Positions 44,388 to 52,969 of a stretch of DNA of 64,000 nt are shown in pieces (within the stretch, counting starts at the first letter, position 1; every line of letters begins with the position of its first letter). The notes under the pieces are model-generated. The model did no database searches. It was given only the letters and a program-made list of their open reading frames with translations, and was not told where the DNA came from. This stretch comes from JANNSX01 sp963741525 (GTDB lineage Bacteria > Pseudomonadota > Alphaproteobacteria > Rhizobiales > Hyphomicrobiaceae), in NCBI GenBank assembly GCA_963741525.1, contig CAVUIW010000028.1, forward strand, positions 496,001-560,000, written 5' to 3'. Made by a program: the position numbers and the translations under genes.

Positions 44388-45566
44388 TTGAGCACATTCC
44401 GCAAGAGCCTGCTCGGCGCGGCGGCCGTGGTGGCCGCACTCGCAGCCAGTGGTCCGGCACTGGCCGGCGGCGTCGACGAGCTGCCGAAAGAGCTGCAGGA
44501 CGAGCTCTACAACAAGGACGCGATCGATCCGGTGCAGCCGATCGGCGAGAGCGCCTATCGCGACTGGAAGGCGAAGAACCCTCCGCCGTGGACGATCGGC
44601 TATGCCAGCTCCTACGCCGGCAACACCTGGCGCGCCGACGTCATGAAGCGCCTCGAGGAAGAGATCATTCCGAAGTGGAAGGCGCTCGGCCTCATCAAAG
44701 AGGTCAAGATCACCCAGTCGAACCTCAATGACGCGACGCAGATCCAGCAGATGCGCCAGCTCGTCGACGAGGGCGTCGACGCGCTCATCGTCTGCTGCTC
44801 GAACCCGACGGCCCTCAACCAGACGGTCGAGTACGCCTATCAAAAGGGTGTTCCGACCTTCTCGGCGGTCGGCTACCTGACCTCGCCCTACGCGGTCAAC
44901 TCCTCGGCCAACTTCGTGGTCGGTGGCCAGATGATGGGCGAGTGGATGGCGAAAGAAATCGGCGGCAAGGGCAACGTTCTCGTCGTCGAGGGCATCCCCG
45001 GCACGTCGGCGTCCGACTCGCAGAACACCGGCATCCTGAAGGCCCTCGAGAAGCATCCGGACGTCAAGGTCGTCGGCCAGGTCGCCGGCATGTGGACGGA
45101 TCAGGTCGCCCAGGCCGAGATCCAGAAGTGGCTCGCGACCTACACCGGCGAACTCAACGGCATCATCATCCAGTCGGCATCCGAGCTCGGCGCCGTCCGC
45201 GCGCTGAAGCAGTCTGGCCGTCCGATGGTTCCGATCACGGTCGGCGGCGAGCTGGGCGCTCTCTGCACCTGGCGGAAGAACTCGAAGTTCATCTCCGGCG
45301 CGATCCATGCGTGGCCGCCCGGTGACGACTTCGAGATGTCCTGGAACATCATGATGCGCACGCTCCAGGGCCAGGGCCCCAAGCTCCAATCGATCCTGGC
45401 GCGGCCGCAGACGATGGACTTCGCCGCGCTCGAGAAGATTCTGGGTGAGGATTGCGACGAGGAGTCCGCCGGCTGGTACAATGTCGGTGCTGAGAACTGG
45501 GCCGGCAAGGCCTTCCTCGACAACTTCTTCCTGAAGCCCGCCGATCCCGAGGCCTACAAGCCGTAA
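44388..45566 (+). CDS. Sugar-type ABC transporter substrate-binding protein (ribose/xylose PBP class)
   Basis: The start is TTG 44388 with AAGGGAGGACGAC ahead. The signal peptide is LSTFRKSLLGAAAVVAALAASGPALAGG. The mature protein has the periplasmic-binding type 1 pattern: WTIGYASSYAGNTWRADVM, NDATQIQQMRQLVDEGVDALIVCCSNPTALNQTVEYAYQKGVPTFS, GNVLVVEGIPGTSASDSQN and ELNGIIIQSASELGAVRALKQSG. About 392 residues. It is the receptor for the ATPase and permeases that follow. A stem-loop terminator directly after it explains how the receptor can be made in excess over the membrane parts. The ligand is unknown; the unusual downstream partners mean sugar should not be assumed. Confidence 0.93.
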   Translation: MSTFRKSLLGAAAVVAALAASGPALAGGVDELPKELQDELYNKDAIDPVQPIGESAYRDWKAKNPPPWTIGYASSYAGNTWRADVMKRLEEEIIPKWKALGLIKEVKITQSNLNDATQIQQMRQLVDEGVDALIVCCSNPTALNQTVEYAYQKGVPTFSAVGYLTSPYAVNSSANFVVGGQMMGEWMAKEIGGKGNVLVVEGIPGTSASDSQNTGILKALEKHPDVKVVGQVAGMWTDQVAQAEIQKWLATYTGELNGIIIQSASELGAVRALKQSGRPMVPITVGGELGALCTWRKNSKFISGAIHAWPPGDDFEMSWNIMMRTLQGQGPKLQSILARPQTMDFAALEKILGEDCDEESAGWYNVGAENWAGKAFLDNFFLKPADPEAYKP

Positions 45567-45587
45567 GCAGCCGACGGGTTAACCATC

Positions 45588-45624
45588 AAACGGCCGCCCT
45601 GTTCCCTGAACCGGGCGGCCGTTT
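45588..45624 (+). terminator. Stem-loop after the binding-protein gene
   Basis: AAACGGCCGCCC and GGGCGGCCGTTT form a perfect 12-base stem with a 13-base loop (TGTTCCCTGAACC), 21 bases past the stop. There is no long T run after it, so it may act as a partial terminator or RNA-stabilising hairpin, a usual arrangement between a periplasmic receptor gene and the rest of its ABC operon. Confidence 0.75.
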
Positions 45625-45671
45625 CACAAAGGCACTCAGGACAGCTCTGCCAACGGACGCGTGCAGCGGCC

Positions 45672-47883
45672 ATGAATTACCCGACCGTCGATATCATAAA
45701 GGTCGTCAAGACCTTCGGGCCGACGGTGGCGCTTGGCGGCGCCAATCTGCGTGCCTTCGCCGGCGAGGTGCATGCGATCGTCGGCGGCAATGGCTCGGGT
45801 AAGAGCACGCTGGCCAAGGTCGTATCGGGCGTCCTTATTCCCGATAGCGGCCAGGTGGCCGTGCTCGGCAAAACGGCGACGACGCCGGTCGAAGCCCGCC
45901 GCATGGGCATCGCCAACGTCTACCAGGAAGTGCTCGTCGCCGACGCCTGCTCGGTGCTCGACAATCTTTATCTGGGTGCCGACAGCCTGTTCGGCTCGAG
46001 CATGAACAACGAGGAGAAAGGCAAGAAGGCCTCCGCATTGATGCAGGACCTTCTCGGCTTCGATCTCGACCTGTCGACCCCGGTCGGCGATCTACCACTC
46101 AGTCTCAAGCAATGGATCACCATCGGGCGCGCGCTGCTGACCGATCCGCAGATTCTCATCCTCGACGAAAGCTCCGCCGCCCTCGATTTCGAATCGACCG
46201 AGCGGCTCTTCAAGAAAATGCGGCAGCTGAAGGCGAGCGGCACCAGCATCCTGATCGTCACCCATCGGACAGCCGAGCTGGTCCGCATCGCAGACCGGGC
46301 GACGGTGCTCCGCGACGGCGTCGATGTCGGGTGCCTCGAGCGCAAGGAGATCACCGAGAGTCGAATTCTCCAACTGATCGCCGGCGAGGAACGCACAAGC
46401 GCCGAGTTCGAGCCATGCCATCGCCGAACGGCAAAGCACCCAAGCCGTCATGCGCGTCAGCGAGGCGCGCATCTGGCCGGGGGCGGCGCCGATCGATTTC
46501 ACGCTTTATCCGGGCGAGGTCGTCGGCGTAACGGGTCTCGATGGGCACGGACAGGCGGATTTCGCCCGCTGCCTCGCCGGCATCCAACCGCTCGTTTCGG
46601 GCAAGATCTCCGTCATTCGCGACCGGAAGGCGAAGGACATCTCGGATCTTCACGCGGCGCGCGAGAACGGGCTCGGCTATGTGAGCGGCGACCGGAAGAA
46701 AGAGGGCATCTTCGCCAATCTCAGTATTTTCGAGAACCTGGCGATGCCGATCTACCACGAACATCGGGTTGGCGGGTTCCTCCGCCTCATCAACACATCG
46801 AAGCTCTCTCCGATCTTCGAGTGGGAGACTGGCAAGCTTGCTGTCCGAATGGGCGATCGCGGCAATGCCATCACCTCGCTCTCCGGCGGCAATCAGCAAA
46901 AGGTTCTGATCGCGCGGGCTTTCGCCGAGAAGCCGAGCGTGCTCGTGCTCAACGATCCGGCGCGTGGCATCGATGTCGGCGCCAAGCTCGATCTGTATCG
47001 TAATCTCCGCGAGTTCGTGACGCGGGGTAATGCCGTGGTGTTTCTGTCGAGCGAGATCGAGGAGTTTCTGGAGCTGTGCACGCGCGTGCTGGTTTTCCGC
47101 AACGGCGCCGTCTCGATGGAGTTCAGGCCGCCCTACGACGGCCACGCCCTCCTCAATGCCATGTTCGGACGCAAACCCGATGCGGCCCTGACGGATGCCG
47201 ACGAGGACGGCGAGCAGGCATCGAATCTGGTGAGCGCGGACTTAGCGACAGCCTTCGTTCCGCGCTTCGTGGAAGGCCGGCCGGAGGCTCGCCCAATCCG
47301 TGCGGGCACACGTGCAGGCGATCGCCCGGTGGGAACCGATGAACCCTTCGTTCTGTCGTGCCCCGATATCGCCGACGGAGCGGTCATCCCCGCGCGGTTC
47401 GCCGAGAGCAACAAGCTGTCGCCACGCCTCGTCTGGTCCGGCGCACCACAGGGCACGAAAAGCTTCGCTCTGGCGATGACCGATCCCGATTTGCCGGAAG
47501 AGTTCAATTTCCCGCGCGCCTTCGCGCATTGGCTGGTGCACGCCATTCCGGCGACGACCCGGGAGCTTGCCGAGGGCGCCAGTGGCACGAGCCGCATGCC
47601 GGCAGGTAGCGTCGAGCTCGATAGCGATTTCGTCACCTTCCGCATTCCAGGCTTCGGCGCGGGCTACGGCGGGCCGTGGCCGCCCGACCGGCCGCATCGC
47701 TACGTCTTCACGCTTTACGCCTTGAAAGCGGACCGCCTCGGCCTCGCGCCCGGGGCCGACCTTAACGCTTTTGCGGCCGCGGTGTTGCCGGCGGCTATCG
47801 CGTCGGCATCATTCACCGCGATCTACGGGCCAGCGCGGCAGCCCTTGCCGGCACCGGCCGAAGCCCAACCACAACACGCATAG
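45672..47883 (+). CDS. Double-cassette sugar-type ABC ATPase fused to a C-terminal PEBP (YbhB/RKIP-like) domain; frameshifted near 46410
   Basis: Cassette 1 has Walker A GGNGSGKST and Walker B ILILDESSAALD, but a weak signature (LSLKQWITIGRAL). Cassette 2 has the degenerate Walker A GLDGHGQAD and a perfect LSGGNQQKVLIARAF, normal for RbsA-type proteins. The frame switches between EERTSAEFEP and HAIAERQSTQAVMRV (about 46405-46420, one extra base). From about residue 555 the same frame continues into a full phosphatidylethanolamine-binding-protein domain: FVLSCPDIADGAVIPARFAE, FALAMTDPDLPEEFNFPRAFAHWLVHAIPA, FGAGYGGPWPPDRPHRYVFTLYALK. PEBP domains bind phospholipid head groups, phosphates or nucleotides. 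The link is in frame without any start or stop between. The joined protein would be about 736 residues. Confidence 0.9.
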
Positions 47884-47907
47884 GACCGATCCGGACAGGA
47901 GGAACGC

Positions 47908-48324
47908 ATGAGCAAGTATGGTGGCGGCAGGAAGAGCTTCGATCTCGATTGGCTGGAACGCTGGGCGCGGACCGTCAATGACGACCGCATCCTGCCAGTG
48001 GTCGGACGCTTCTTCACCGGCAAGTTCGTGCTGGGGATCGACGAGACCGAGTATCTGGTCGAGGTCAATCGCGGCAAGGTCGCCCGGATTGCCGAAGGGC
48101 TCGTGCCCAACGACATGGGCTACGACTTCAAGCTGACGGCGCCGTCCAGCGCCTGGGCGAAATTCAGCCAGCAAATTCCCCCACCCATGTTCAACGACAT
48201 CTGGGCGATGGCGCATCCGCTGCACCGCCAGCTGCTGATCGAAGGCAATACGATGAAGTTCTGGCAGAACCTCCGGGCGTTAACGCGCATGCTCGGACTG
48301 ATGCGCCAAGTCTACAACTCCTGA
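47908..48324 (+). CDS. SCP2-like small protein of the ABC operon (uncertain)
   Basis: The 138 residues MSKYGGGRKSFDLDWLERWARTVNDDRILPVVGRFFTGKFVLGIDETEYLVEVNRGKVARIAEGL ... KFSQQIPPPMFNDIWAMAHPLHRQLLIEGNTMKFWQNLRALTRMLGLMRQVYNS follow the strand-turn-strand then helix order of sterol-carrier-protein-2-like domains (FxLxIDxxEYxVEVxxGKV, then a helix ending in xxIEGNxMKFWQN). No signal peptide is present, so it is cytoplasmic. It would bind a hydrophobic ligand if the assignment holds. It lies 25 bases after the ATPase-PEBP gene and 15 before the hydrolase. Together with the PEBP domain it points to a lipid-like substrate; this is inference. Confidence 0.75.
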   Translation: MSKYGGGRKSFDLDWLERWARTVNDDRILPVVGRFFTGKFVLGIDETEYLVEVNRGKVARIAEGLVPNDMGYDFKLTAPSSAWAKFSQQIPPPMFNDIWAMAHPLHRQLLIEGNTMKFWQNLRALTRMLGLMRQVYNS

Positions 48325-48338
48325 TCGAGGACACCGTC

Positions 48339-49355
48339 ATGAACAACCATGATCCGATCGTTGGACGCTACGTCTACGTCCAGTGCGAGGGCAAAACCTA
48401 CCGCACCTACTATGAGGAGACCGGAGAGGGCATCCCACTCGTCTGCCTGCACACGGCCGGCACCGACAATCGCCAGTACCGGCATCAGCTCTGCGATCCC
48501 GACTTCACGCAGAACTACCGCATTATCGCCTTCGACATGCCCTGGCACGGCAAGTCAATTCCGCCCTCCGACTTCTATCTGATGGAAGACGAGTACAAGC
48601 TGACGACGCGCTTCTACACCGAGTTTATCGTCGCCTTCTGCCGGGCGCTCGATCTCAAGAAGCCCGTTATCATGGGTCAATCGATGGGCGGCAACATCTG
48701 CCTTTCGCTCGCGCTCAAATACGAGAACGAATTTACGGCGCTGATCGCGCTGGAGGCCTGCGACTACTCGCCGGGCTGGTGGATCGAGGCGCTGCATCAC
48801 CCCCACATCCACGGCGGCGAGACGGTTGCGACTTCAACTTTCGGCCTGATGTCGCCCGAAAGCCCGGACGAGTATCGCTGGGAGACCTGGTGGTATTACG
48901 CGCAAGGGGGGCCCGGCATCTTCAAGGGCGATCTCTACTTCTACAGCGTCGATTCCGACTATCGCGACCTGGTGAGCAAGATTTCCGGGCGCTTGCCGAT
49001 CTACTTCCTGACCGGCGAGTACGACTTTGCCTGCACGCCGGAGATGACGCAGCGGACGGCCGAGAAGGTGAAGAACTCCGAGTGCATCATCTTCTCGGGC
49101 GGACATTTCCCGACGTCAGAGGATCCGGTGAAATTCAAGGACATCATTACCCCCGTGCTGAAGAAGATTCAGGCGCTCGACCCCGATCGGCGGACGGCGA
49201 GCGCCGGCTACAACGGCCTCCCGGCGGGCCGGCCTGTGTCGGACTTCAACCGTCCGAATGCCGGTGCCGGCGGCAGTGCAGGCGGATCGGTCGGCGAGCA
49301 GCGCTCGACGCTGCGGCTCGATCGCTCCGGCGGACGCCGGGTCATCGATCTGTGA
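48339..49355 (+). CDS. Alpha/beta hydrolase
   Basis: A 338-residue alpha/beta hydrolase. The oxyanion region is PLVCLHTAGTDNRQYRHQL, the nucleophile elbow is VIMGQSMGGNICLSLAL, the acid is in LTGEYDFACTPE and the histidine in FSGGHFPTSEDPVKF. The last 60 residues are Gly/Arg-rich and disordered. There is no signal peptide. In this operon it may hydrolyse the imported compound, such as an ester or lactone. The family is too broad to name a substrate. The start ATG 48339 (MNNHDPIVGRYVYVQ) follows GAGGACACCGTC. Confidence 0.92.
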   Translation: MNNHDPIVGRYVYVQCEGKTYRTYYEETGEGIPLVCLHTAGTDNRQYRHQLCDPDFTQNYRIIAFDMPWHGKSIPPSDFYLMEDEYKLTTRFYTEFIVAFCRALDLKKPVIMGQSMGGNICLSLALKYENEFTALIALEACDYSPGWWIEALHHPHIHGGETVATSTFGLMSPESPDEYRWETWWYYAQGGPGIFKGDLYFYSVDSDYRDLVSKISGRLPIYFLTGEYDFACTPEMTQRTAEKVKNSECIIFSGGHFPTSEDPVKFKDIITPVLKKIQALDPDRRTASAGYNGLPAGRPVSDFNRPNAGAGGSAGGSVGEQRSTLRLDRSGGRRVIDL

Positions 49356-49403
49356 GTGAACCAAGGTCGCAAGTGATGGCGAGCTAGAGGCGGTCGTCCG
49401 GCC

Positions 49404-50813
49404 ATGTCGCAATCCCAGGGATCGCAGAACACGTTTCTGCTGGTGCCGATCCTGCTCATCGCGGTGCTGTTCGGCACCGCGGTGATCCGGTCGCCCCAGC
49501 TCGTGTCCTATTCCGGGATTGGCAGCGCCATCATCGTCGCCGCGCCGCTGATCCTCGCCACCTACACATTGATGGTGCTGGCGATCGCGGGCCGCGGCAC
49601 GGTCGATCTCGCCGTCGGCCCGTTGCTCGCCTTCATCAACGTCTCGATCGTCCAGCTCAACCAGCTCGGCATCGTCACCTCGCCGATCGGCGTCTTCATC
49701 GTCGCCCTCGGCATCGGCGTGATCTACCAGCTCTTGTTCGCGCTGATGATCATCGCCGTCCGCGTTCAGCCGATCATCGTGGCGCTGAGCGGATTTCTGG
49801 CACTGACGGGCATCAACCTCGTCATCATGAAGCGTCCGGGCGGTGTCGCACCCGAGTGGATGGGCAGCTGGGGTCTCGGCACGACCATCTACTCGCCGAT
49901 CCTGCTGATCCTCGTCATCGCCACGGGCGGCTGGCTTCTCTTCACGCTGACGACCTTCTACGGCAACCTGCGCCTGATGGGTTATGACGAGCGCGCGGCC
50001 TATACGAGTGGCGTCCGCATCGGTCTCGCCCGCACCGGCGCCCATGTTATCGCCGGCCTCTTCATCGGCCTTGCCGCGATCTGCCACACGGCGCTTATCT
50101 CCTCCGGCGATCCGACCCAGTCACAGGCGACGACGATGTCGCTCACCGCCGTCACCGCGGTGGTGCTCGGCGGAGTCAGCCTCGCGGGCGGACGAGGGGG
50201 AGCGATCGGCGCGCTCTTGGGTGCGCTCAATCTATTCCTGATTGGCTACGTGCTCGCGACCTTCAACTTCGGCTCGATCCAGGCCTTCGTCACGCAGCTC
50301 TCCTACGGCGTTATCCTGATCCTGTCGTTGCTGCTGACCCTTCTGGTGCCGGTTCTTGGCAAGTATCTGCGCTTCATCTCGCCCTATGCGGCCTTTGTGG
50401 TGCTCGGTATCGTCGTCGCCGGCATCATGTTGCACGTCAGTGGGGCGGGTGTGGTAGCGCCAGCAGCGGACGTCGCGGCGGAGACGACAGGTGCGGAGCC
50501 AATTGCCGCGACGCCGCAGCAGGGGACCGAGGCCACTCCCGTTGCGGTTCCCCTCGCAGCCGACTACACGCGCTATTTGCTGCTGCCGGCCGCCAGCGCG
50601 GTCTCCGTCGATCTCTACGCCCTGTCGCCAGTTCAGACTGCGGCCTTCGGCATCGCTGCGCTGCTTTTGCTGCTCATCGCAACCATGCGCATGGCAGCTG
50701 TCGAGGCTGTCTCGCTCCGGCTCGGTGTCTTCCTCTACGTCACGGGTTCCGGGCTCATTGTCCTCTTGCTGCTCGCGGCGGGTAGCCTCGGCGCCAGTGG
50801 AGGCGCGCCATGA
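49404..50813 (+). CDS. ABC transporter permease (RbsC class) with C-terminal membrane extension
   Basis: The N-terminal 320 residues are a ribose-type permease (LMVLAIAGRGTVDLAVGPLLAFINV with the R-G-x-x-D-L motif, YDERAAYTSGVRIGLARTGAHVIAGLFIGLAAICHTALIS, TAVVLGGVSLAGGRGGAIGALLGAL). Beyond the usual C-terminus lie a further helix (FVVLGIVVAGIMLHVSGAGV), an Ala/Thr/Pro-rich linker of about 50 residues and two or three extra helices (FGIAALLLLLIATMRMAAV, FLYVTGSGLIVLLLLAAGSLG). The total of 469 residues is well above the usual 320-350. It overlaps the second permease gene by ATGA. Confidence 0.92.
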   Translation: MSQSQGSQNTFLLVPILLIAVLFGTAVIRSPQLVSYSGIGSAIIVAAPLILATYTLMVLAIAGRGTVDLAVGPLLAFINVSIVQLNQLGIVTSPIGVFIVALGIGVIYQLLFALMIIAVRVQPIIVALSGFLALTGINLVIMKRPGGVAPEWMGSWGLGTTIYSPILLILVIATGGWLLFTLTTFYGNLRLMGYDERAAYTSGVRIGLARTGAHVIAGLFIGLAAICHTALISSGDPTQSQATTMSLTAVTAVVLGGVSLAGGRGGAIGALLGALNLFLIGYVLATFNFGSIQAFVTQLSYGVILILSLLLTLLVPVLGKYLRFISPYAAFVVLGIVVAGIMLHVSGAGVVAPAADVAAETTGAEPIAATPQQGTEATPVAVPLAADYTRYLLLPAASAVSVDLYALSPVQTAAFGIAALLLLLIATMRMAAVEAVSLRLGVFLYVTGSGLIVLLLLAAGSLGASGGAP

Positions 50814-52219
50814 GCGACTTGACGAACCCGCGCCAGAACGGCTGGCCCGTGCCGATGCCTGCCTCCCTGCCGCTCGTTGGGCTCAATCTCGTGCTGTCGC
50901 TCGTTGTCGGCGCGATCGGTTTCGGACTCGGCTTCGGCCAGGGCCTCGATGCCCAGGTGGTGATCCTTTACACGATCATCTCGGTGGCAGTGCTGTTCTG
51001 GGTGCTCAACTACGTCGTCGTGACGTTCGAGCAGAGGCGCGCGGCCACGGCGCCGGGAGGCGACGCGGGCGAGACCTCTGCCTCGGGCGGGGTCTGGCGC
51101 AACAACCGGACGCTCATCATCGCGATGGGCCTGCTGCTGCTGGCCTATCTCATCATCACGGCGACCGTTCCGCCCTTCCGCTCGGTCCTGAACCTCATCG
51201 CCTTTCTGATCCTCGAGGCGATCCTGCTCTTCGCCGTCAAGGCTTCCGGCTACTTCGCGCACAGCCGCAGCGCCTTCATCGGCCTCATCGTGCTCACCGC
51301 GCTCATCATCATCTCGTCCTTCTCGATCGAGGGCTTCCTCACCTCCACCAACATCCGCGCGATCCTGCTGTTCGCGGCCTTCCTTGGCATTGCCTGTGTC
51401 GGGCAGACGCTGGTCGCGCTGATGGGCGGGCTCGATCTGTCGATCCCCTTCGTGATCGGGGCGGCAAACATCGGTCTCCTCTATATCATTGGCCTCGGCG
51501 TCCCGACCGGTGTCGCCTTCGGCATGGTGCTCGTCATTGGCGGATTGATCGGGCTCTTGAACGGCCTCCTCTCCTTCAAGCTTCAGGGGCAGGCGCTCAT
51601 CCTGACGCTCGGCATGGGTTTCGCGGTCTCGGGCCTCGTGCAGATCCTGACGAGCATCGGCTCGCAGTTCAGCGGCAACGTCTTCGGCACGGTGCCGGAG
51701 TGGCTGAAGAACCTCGCCGCCATGAACGGCGAGACCTTCGGCATGTCTGTGCCGCCGACAATATTTCTTTGGATCATCCTCGCCATCATCGTCATCATCG
51801 CGCTGCGCTACTCGGCCTATGGGCGCTACGTCTATGCGCTCGGCGGCAATCGCCGCTCGGCCAAGCTCACCGGCATCTCCGAGCTCAAATACTGGACGCT
51901 CGCCTACGTCATCAGCGGCGTCTTCGCGGCGCTGACCGGTTGCCTCCTGCTCGGCTGGTCGGGCGGCGGCTTCATCGGCGTCGGCGATCCCTATCTCTTC
52001 ACCACGCTCGCCGCCGTCGTCATCGGCGGCACCTCGCTCGCCGGCGGCTATGGCGGCTACGGCTTCACCGTCATCGGCGTGCTCGTGCTGCAAGTGCTGA
52101 GCTCCTTCCTCATCGGCATCGGTCTCAAATACGAGTGGCAGCAGTTCATCTTCGGCCTGCTCATCCTGCCGATGGTGGCGCTCTACGGCCGTGCTCCCCA
52201 CATCCGCTCACAAGTCTAG
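50810..52219 (+). CDS. ABC transporter permease (RbsC class) with N-terminal membrane extension
   Basis: The core from about residue 165 is a ribose-type permease (IRAILLFAAFLGIACVGQTLVALMGGLDLSIPFVIGAANIG, LTLGMGFAVSGLVQIL, SAYGRYVYALGGNRRSAKLTGI, AAVVIGGTSLAGGYGGYGFTVIGVLVLQVL). Ahead of it are about 165 extra residues with four or five helices (LPLVGLNLVLSLVVGAIGFGLGFG, VVILYTIISVAVLFWVLNYVVV, TLIIAMGLLLLAYLIITATV, LIAFLILEAILLFAV) and a disordered linker. The first permease has its additions at the C-terminus, so the pair may together form an accessory membrane domain. Confidence 0.92.
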   Translation: MSDLTNPRQNGWPVPMPASLPLVGLNLVLSLVVGAIGFGLGFGQGLDAQVVILYTIISVAVLFWVLNYVVVTFEQRRAATAPGGDAGETSASGGVWRNNRTLIIAMGLLLLAYLIITATVPPFRSVLNLIAFLILEAILLFAVKASGYFAHSRSAFIGLIVLTALIIISSFSIEGFLTSTNIRAILLFAAFLGIACVGQTLVALMGGLDLSIPFVIGAANIGLLYIIGLGVPTGVAFGMVLVIGGLIGLLNGLLSFKLQGQALILTLGMGFAVSGLVQILTSIGSQFSGNVFGTVPEWLKNLAAMNGETFGMSVPPTIFLWIILAIIVIIALRYSAYGRYVYALGGNRRSAKLTGISELKYWTLAYVISGVFAALTGCLLLGWSGGGFIGVGDPYLFTTLAAVVIGGTSLAGGYGGYGFTVIGVLVLQVLSSFLIGIGLKYEWQQFIFGLLILPMVALYGRAPHIRSQV

Positions 52220-52228
52220 GAACCGCGC

Positions 52229-52918
52229 ATGCCCGGAATGAACTTTCTGACGAGTGACCTGGTGAGCACGTCCTACGGCGTGGCGATTGTCGCCATGCTG
52301 GCAGGCGCCGCGCTCGCCCTGCTGGGGCTGACCTGGACGTCAGAGCGCTGGCGCATTCCGGTGGCGCTCGTCGGTGTCGCCATGCTGGCCTCGGCGCTGA
52401 CCTATCTCGGTGCGGCCGAAACCTGGGCCACCAGCCAGAAGGCCACGGCCGGCTCCCGTTATGTCGGCTGGTTCGTGGTGCAGCCGCTGCAGGTGGCGGC
52501 CGCCTACTTCTTCGCGCGGATAGCCGGTCCAGTCCCCGCCGGGGTGTTCTGGCGTACGCTCGCCGCGGCCGGCCTCATGGTGCTCTGCCGTTTCCTCGGC
52601 GACGCCCACATCTTTGATCCAACGCTTGGCGTGCTGCTGTCGATCGCCTTCTGGCTCTACATTCTGGGCGAGCTCTACTTCGGCGCCATGGCGAGCGCGG
52701 TGCAGACCGTGTCGAGGCCCATGCGGCTCGGGTACTTCTGGATACGCCTCGTTTTCACGATCGGCTGGGCGGTGCTGCCGATCCTGCACTTCGTCGATGT
52801 CGTGATCGGCGCAGGGCACACGAACGCAATCGTCGTGCTCTACAACATCGCCGACATCGTGAATCTGTTGACCCCATCGCTCATCACGCTCGCGGTTGCG
52901 GGCATCGAGCGGTACTGA
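52229..52918 (+). CDS. Microbial-rhodopsin (type-1 opsin) homologue lacking the retinal lysine
   Basis: The 229 residues show seven helices that align by eye with proteorhodopsin end to end. Helix C is SRYVGWFVVQPLQ against RYIDWLLTVPLL, helix D RFLGDAHIF against GYMGEAGIM, helix E FWLYILGELYFG against AWVYMIYELWAG, helix F FTIGWAVLPI against IFGWAIYPV, and helix G VVLYNIADIVNLLTPSL against LIYNLADFVNKILFGL. The Schiff-base Lys is Leu213, the proton acceptor Asp is Gly80 and the proton donor Glu is Ala91. Arg77, Asp209, Trp81 and Trp180 remain. It therefore cannot bind retinal in the usual way. Lysine-free type-1 opsins have been reported as a class with unknown role. It lies ten bases after the second permease and 51 bases before a flotillin-like gene, inside the operon. 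Confidence 0.88.
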   Translation: MPGMNFLTSDLVSTSYGVAIVAMLAGAALALLGLTWTSERWRIPVALVGVAMLASALTYLGAAETWATSQKATAGSRYVGWFVVQPLQVAAAYFFARIAGPVPAGVFWRTLAAAGLMVLCRFLGDAHIFDPTLGVLLSIAFWLYILGELYFGAMASAVQTVSRPMRLGYFWIRLVFTIGWAVLPILHFVDVVIGAGHTNAIVVLYNIADIVNLLTPSLITLAVAGIERY

Positions 52919-52969
52919 GCAAGAGACATACGTGCAGCGCCCGGCGCGGCATGATCTGAGGAGCTGAAA

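Noticed and set aside
50491..52257. Alternative-frame open reading of 588 codons over the second permease
   Set aside because: The permease is clear in frame 50810-52219; the alternative frame is a mixture of Arg/His/Pro without membrane segments.
52229..52918. Functional light-driven pump or sensory rhodopsin
   Set aside because: The retinal lysine and both carboxylates of the proton path are replaced (Leu213, Gly80, Ala91), so a canonical photocycle is not possible.
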